A DNA stretch of 64,000 nucleotides. It comes from Jejubacter sp036620675 (GTDB lineage: Bacteria > Pseudomonadota > Gammaproteobacteria > Enterobacterales > Enterobacteriaceae). Both the position numbers and the translations under genes were made by a program. The notes under the pieces are model-generated. The model saw only the letters and a list, made by a program, of their open reading frames with translations, had not been told where the DNA came from and did not search any database. Each line of letters starts with the position of its first letter. Position 1 is the stretch's first letter. Positions 61,399-64,000 of this stretch are shown piece after piece. The stretch lies in the NCBI GenBank assembly GCA_036620675.1, contig JAZHEE010000004.1. The stretch is one strand, 5' to 3'.

Positions 61399-64000
61399 AT
61401 GACGCCGCTTTCCCCCATATTACAGCAGCACTGGCAGACCCTGACGGCGCTTTTCCCTCAGGAAATCGATCCCGCATCCTTGAGCGAAGAGGCCCGGGGC
61501 GCGCTGATTTTTAGTGATTTTCTGTTCAACAGTCTGACGGCGGAACCTGCCCTGCTGGCGGCGCTACAGCAGTCGCCTCCCCGGCCGGATGAATGGCGGG
61601 AATATAGCGGCTGGCTGGCTGCAGAACTGGCCAGCGTGGAGGACGAAGCCGATCTGATGCGCGAGCTGCGCCGTTTCCGGCGCCGGATTCTGACCCGCAT
61701 CGCCTGGAGCCAGATTCTGCATCACGCCAGCACGGAGCAAACGCTGACCCAACTGAGTGAACTGGCGGAATGTCTGATTGTCGCCGCCCGAGAGTGGTTG
61801 TATGCCGCCTGCTGTCGGGAATGGGGAACGCCCTGCAATGCCAGCGGCGAACCTCAGACGCTGCTGGTGCTGGGCATGGGCAAACTGGGAGGCGGCGAGC
61901 TTAACTTCTCGTCGGATATTGACCTGATTTTCGCCTGGCCGGAAGGCGGCACGACCCGGGGAGGGCGGCGGGAGCTGGATAATGCCCAGTTCTTTACCCG
62001 TATGGGGCAGCGCCTGATTAAGGCGCTGGATCAGCCGACGGCGGACGGCTTCGTCTATCGGGTGGATATGCGGCTGCGTCCGTTCGGCGACAGCGGCCCG
62101 CTGGTACTGAGCTTCGCGGCGCTGGAAGATTACTATCAGGAGCAGGGGCGCGACTGGGAACGTTACGCCATGGTAAAAGCCCGCGTAATGGGCGCCCAGG
62201 ATGATGCCGCCAGCCAGGAGCTACGCGCCATGCTGCGGCCCTTCGTGTTCCGGCGCTATATCGACTTTAGCGTGATTCAGTCCCTGCGCAGCATGAAGGG
62301 AATGATCGCCCGCGAAGTGCGGCGCCGCGGCCTGACCGATAATATCAAGCTGGGAGCGGGGGGCATCCGAGAGGCAGAATTTATCGCTCAGGTATTCCAG
62401 CTGATTCGCGGCGGCCGGGAACCGCAATTGCAGCAGCGTTCCCTGTTGCCTACCCTGACGGCCATCGGCGAGCTGCATCTGCTGGCGCCGGAAGATGTTG
62501 ACGCACTACGTGAAGCTTATCTGTTCCTGCGTCGTCTTGAGAATCTGTTGCAGAGCATTAACGACGAACAGACCCAGACTCTGCCGCAGGACGCGCTGAA
62601 TCGCGCTCGCCTGGCCTGGGGAATGGGCATGGCAGACTGGCAGTGCCTGCACACCCGGCTGGAACAGCATATGGCCGCGGTACGGCGTATTTTCGATGCG
62701 CTGATCGGCGATGACGAGCCCGGTGGTGAAGAAGAGGCGGTGACTGAGTGCTGGCGAGGACTGTGGCTGGATGCGCTGGACGCCGACGAACGTATGCCGG
62801 AGCTGGCACATCTGAGTGAAGAAGCGCGCCAGCAGCTGCTGGCGCAGCTGGCCGGCTTCCGGCGTGAAACCGACAAGCGCACCATTGGCCCGCGCGGCCG
62901 TCAGGTGCTGGATCAGCTAATGCCGCGCCTGTTGAGCGAAATTTGCGTGCGCGATGATGCCGCGCTGACGCTGGCGCGTATCACGCCGCTGTTGAGCGGT
63001 ATCGTTTCGCGCACCACTTATCTGGAGCTGTTGACCGAGTTTCCCGGCGCCCTGAAGCATCTGATTCGACTGTGCGCCGCATCGCCGATGGTGGCCAATA
63101 AGCTGGGGCGCTATCCACTGCTGCTCGACGAACTGCTGGATCCCAATACCCTCTATCAGCCCACCGCGACCGACGCTTATCGCGACGAGCTGCGTCAGTA
63201 CCTGCTGCGGGTGCCGGAAGAAGACGAAGAGCAGCAGCTTGAAGCGCTGCGCCAGTTTAAGCAGGCCCAACTGCTGAGGGTGGCGGCCGCCGATATCGCC
63301 GGGACGTTGCCGGTGATGAAGGTCAGCGATCACCTTACCTGGCTGGCCGAAGCGATGATTGATGCCGTGGTACGCATGGCCTGGAATCAGATGGTGGCGC
63401 GCTTCGGCCAGCCCACACACCTGCGCGATCGCGAAGGGCGCGGCTTTGCGGTGGTGGGGTACGGTAAGCTGGGGGGATGGGAACTGGGCTACGGCTCCGA
63501 TCTCGACCTGGTGTTTCTGCACGATTGTCCGGCCACGGTGATGACCGACGGCGCCAGGGAGATAGACGGGCGTCAGTTCTATCTGCGACTGGCCCAGCGC
63601 ATTATGCATCTGTTCAGCACCCGCACTTCTTCCGGCGTGCTCTACGAAGTGGATGCCCGTCTGCGGCCTTCCGGTTCGGCGGGCATGCTGGTTACCACCC
63701 TGGAAGCATTCAGCGACTATCAGCAGAACGAAGCCTGGACCTGGGAACATCAGGCGCTGGTGCGCGCCAGAATGGTGTGGGGAGAGCCTGCCCTCGCAGA
63801 AGGCTTTGACCAGATTCGTCGTCAGGTGCTGGAAAAACCGCGTGATGCCGCCGCTCTGCGCGAAGAAGTGCGCGGCATGCGGGAAAAAATGCGTGCTCAT
63901 CTGGGCAACAAGCACCGGGGACGTTTCGATATTAAAGCTGATGAAGGCGGTATTACCGATATCGAATTTATCACCCAGTATCTGGTGCTGGCTCATGCCC
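61399..64000 (+). CDS. glnE: Glutamine synthetase adenylyltransferase/removase (partial)
   Basis: Bifunctional enzyme that adenylylates and deadenylylates glutamine synthetase in response to PII. Only the first 867 codons lie in the window; the frame is still open at 64000, so the C-terminal part is cut off (E. coli GlnE is 946 residues). The removase domain shows GELNFSSDIDLIF near residue 166 and the transferase domain shows GWELGYGSDLDLVF near 692. ATG 61399 begins MTPLSPILQQHW. Confidence 0.97.
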   Translation, partial: MTPLSPILQQHWQTLTALFPQEIDPASLSEEARGALIFSDFLFNSLTAEPALLAALQQSPPRPDEWREYSGWLAAELASVEDEADLMRELRRFRRRILTRIAWSQILHHASTEQTLTQLSELAECLIVAAREWLYAACCREWGTPCNASGEPQTLLVLGMGKLGGGELNFSSDIDLIFAWPEGGTTRGGRRELDNAQFFTRMGQRLIKALDQPTADGFVYRVDMRLRPFGDSGPLVLSFAALEDYYQEQGRDWERYAMVKARVMGAQDDAASQELRAMLRPFVFRRYIDFSVIQSLRSMKGMIAREVRRRGLTDNIKLGAGGIREAEFIAQVFQLIRGGREPQLQQRSLLPTLTAIGELHLLAPEDVDALREAYLFLRRLENLLQSINDEQTQTLPQDALNRARLAWGMGMADWQCLHTRLEQHMAAVRRIFDALIGDDEPGGEEEAVTECWRGLWLDALDADERMPELAHLSEEARQQLLAQLAGFRRETDKRTIGPRGRQVLDQLMPRLLSEICVRDDAALTLARITPLLSGIVSRTTYLELLTEFPGALKHLIRLCAASPMVANKLGRYPLLLDELLDPNTLYQPTATDAYRDELRQYLLRVPEEDEEQQLEALRQFKQAQLLRVAAADIAGTLPVMKVSDHLTWLAEAMIDAVVRMAWNQMVARFGQPTHLRDREGRGFAVVGYGKLGGWELGYGSDLDLVFLHDCPATVMTDGAREIDGRQFYLRLAQRIMHLFSTRTSSGVLYEVDARLRPSGSAGMLVTTLEAFSDYQQNEAWTWEHQALVRARMVWGEPALAEGFDQIRRQVLEKPRDAAALREEVRGMREKMRAHLGNKHRGRFDIKADEGGITDIEFITQYLVLAHA

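Noticed and set aside
62917..63996. 359-residue open frame opposite glnE
   Set aside because: Antisense to the conserved glnE coding sequence; shadow of codon bias.

Overview
The window is chromosomal DNA of a member of the Enterobacteriaceae. Many proteins match their E. coli counterparts almost residue for residue (ValS, PepA, LptF, ExuT, UxaC, RpoD, TsaD, GlnE), and most of the gene order follows the E. coli glnE-to-yqjK segment. I do not assign a genus from sequence alone.

Layout. 28-7414: the valS-holC-pepA block and the divergent lptFG operon. 7476-25435: yqjK, yqjE, yqjD, yqjC, mzrA, yqjA, the hexuronate genes exuR/exuT and uxaCA, then ygjV, sstT, alx with its manganese riboswitch, ygjR, a D-2-hydroxyacid dehydrogenase, ygjP, rlmG and fadH. 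In E. coli the valS block and the yqjK block lie far apart, so a synteny break sits near 7440. 25436-27594: a diguanylate cyclase remnant and the divergent yqjI/yqjH pair with shared TAGATATATCTA operators. 27595-49178: an accessory stretch between yqjH and the tRNA-Ile2 gene ileX, which are neighbours in E. coli. It holds an anion symporter, an alpha/beta hydrolase with a divergent MerR regulator, a complete type I restriction-modification operon (hsdMSR), a FitAB/VapBC-type toxin-antitoxin pair and a 10.1-kb integrated element. 49179-64000: ileX, mug, the rpsU-dnaG-rpoD operon, tsaD, plsY, folB, uppP, cca, ygiM, ygiF and the first part of glnE.

The integrated element (about 39060-49206) is the most interesting part. 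It has a tyrosine integrase, an excisionase-like regulator, a structured leader that resembles P4-type immunity regions in layout, a chain of overlapping small genes ending in a RepA-like ATPase, an iteron cluster, a ClpP-type protease fused to a phage major capsid protein, a tape-measure-like gene, and right beside the attachment site a sequence resembling lambda cos. No terminase, portal, connector or tail-tube gene is visible. This is the inventory expected of a phage satellite that supplies its own shell, and perhaps a tail ruler, and borrows the rest from a helper. A decayed prophage is the main alternative. Integration replaced the 3' part of ileX: the displaced 46-nt tRNA remnant and the likely old tRNA terminator lie 10 kb away at the left end.

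Regulatory and repeat features include ExuR- and CRP-like sites, a MerR-type promoter, several hairpin terminators, a 210-bp MITE-like repeat before ygjV, a hairpin array before tsaD, and two inverted copies of one palindromic repeat bracketing the rpoD-tsaD region.
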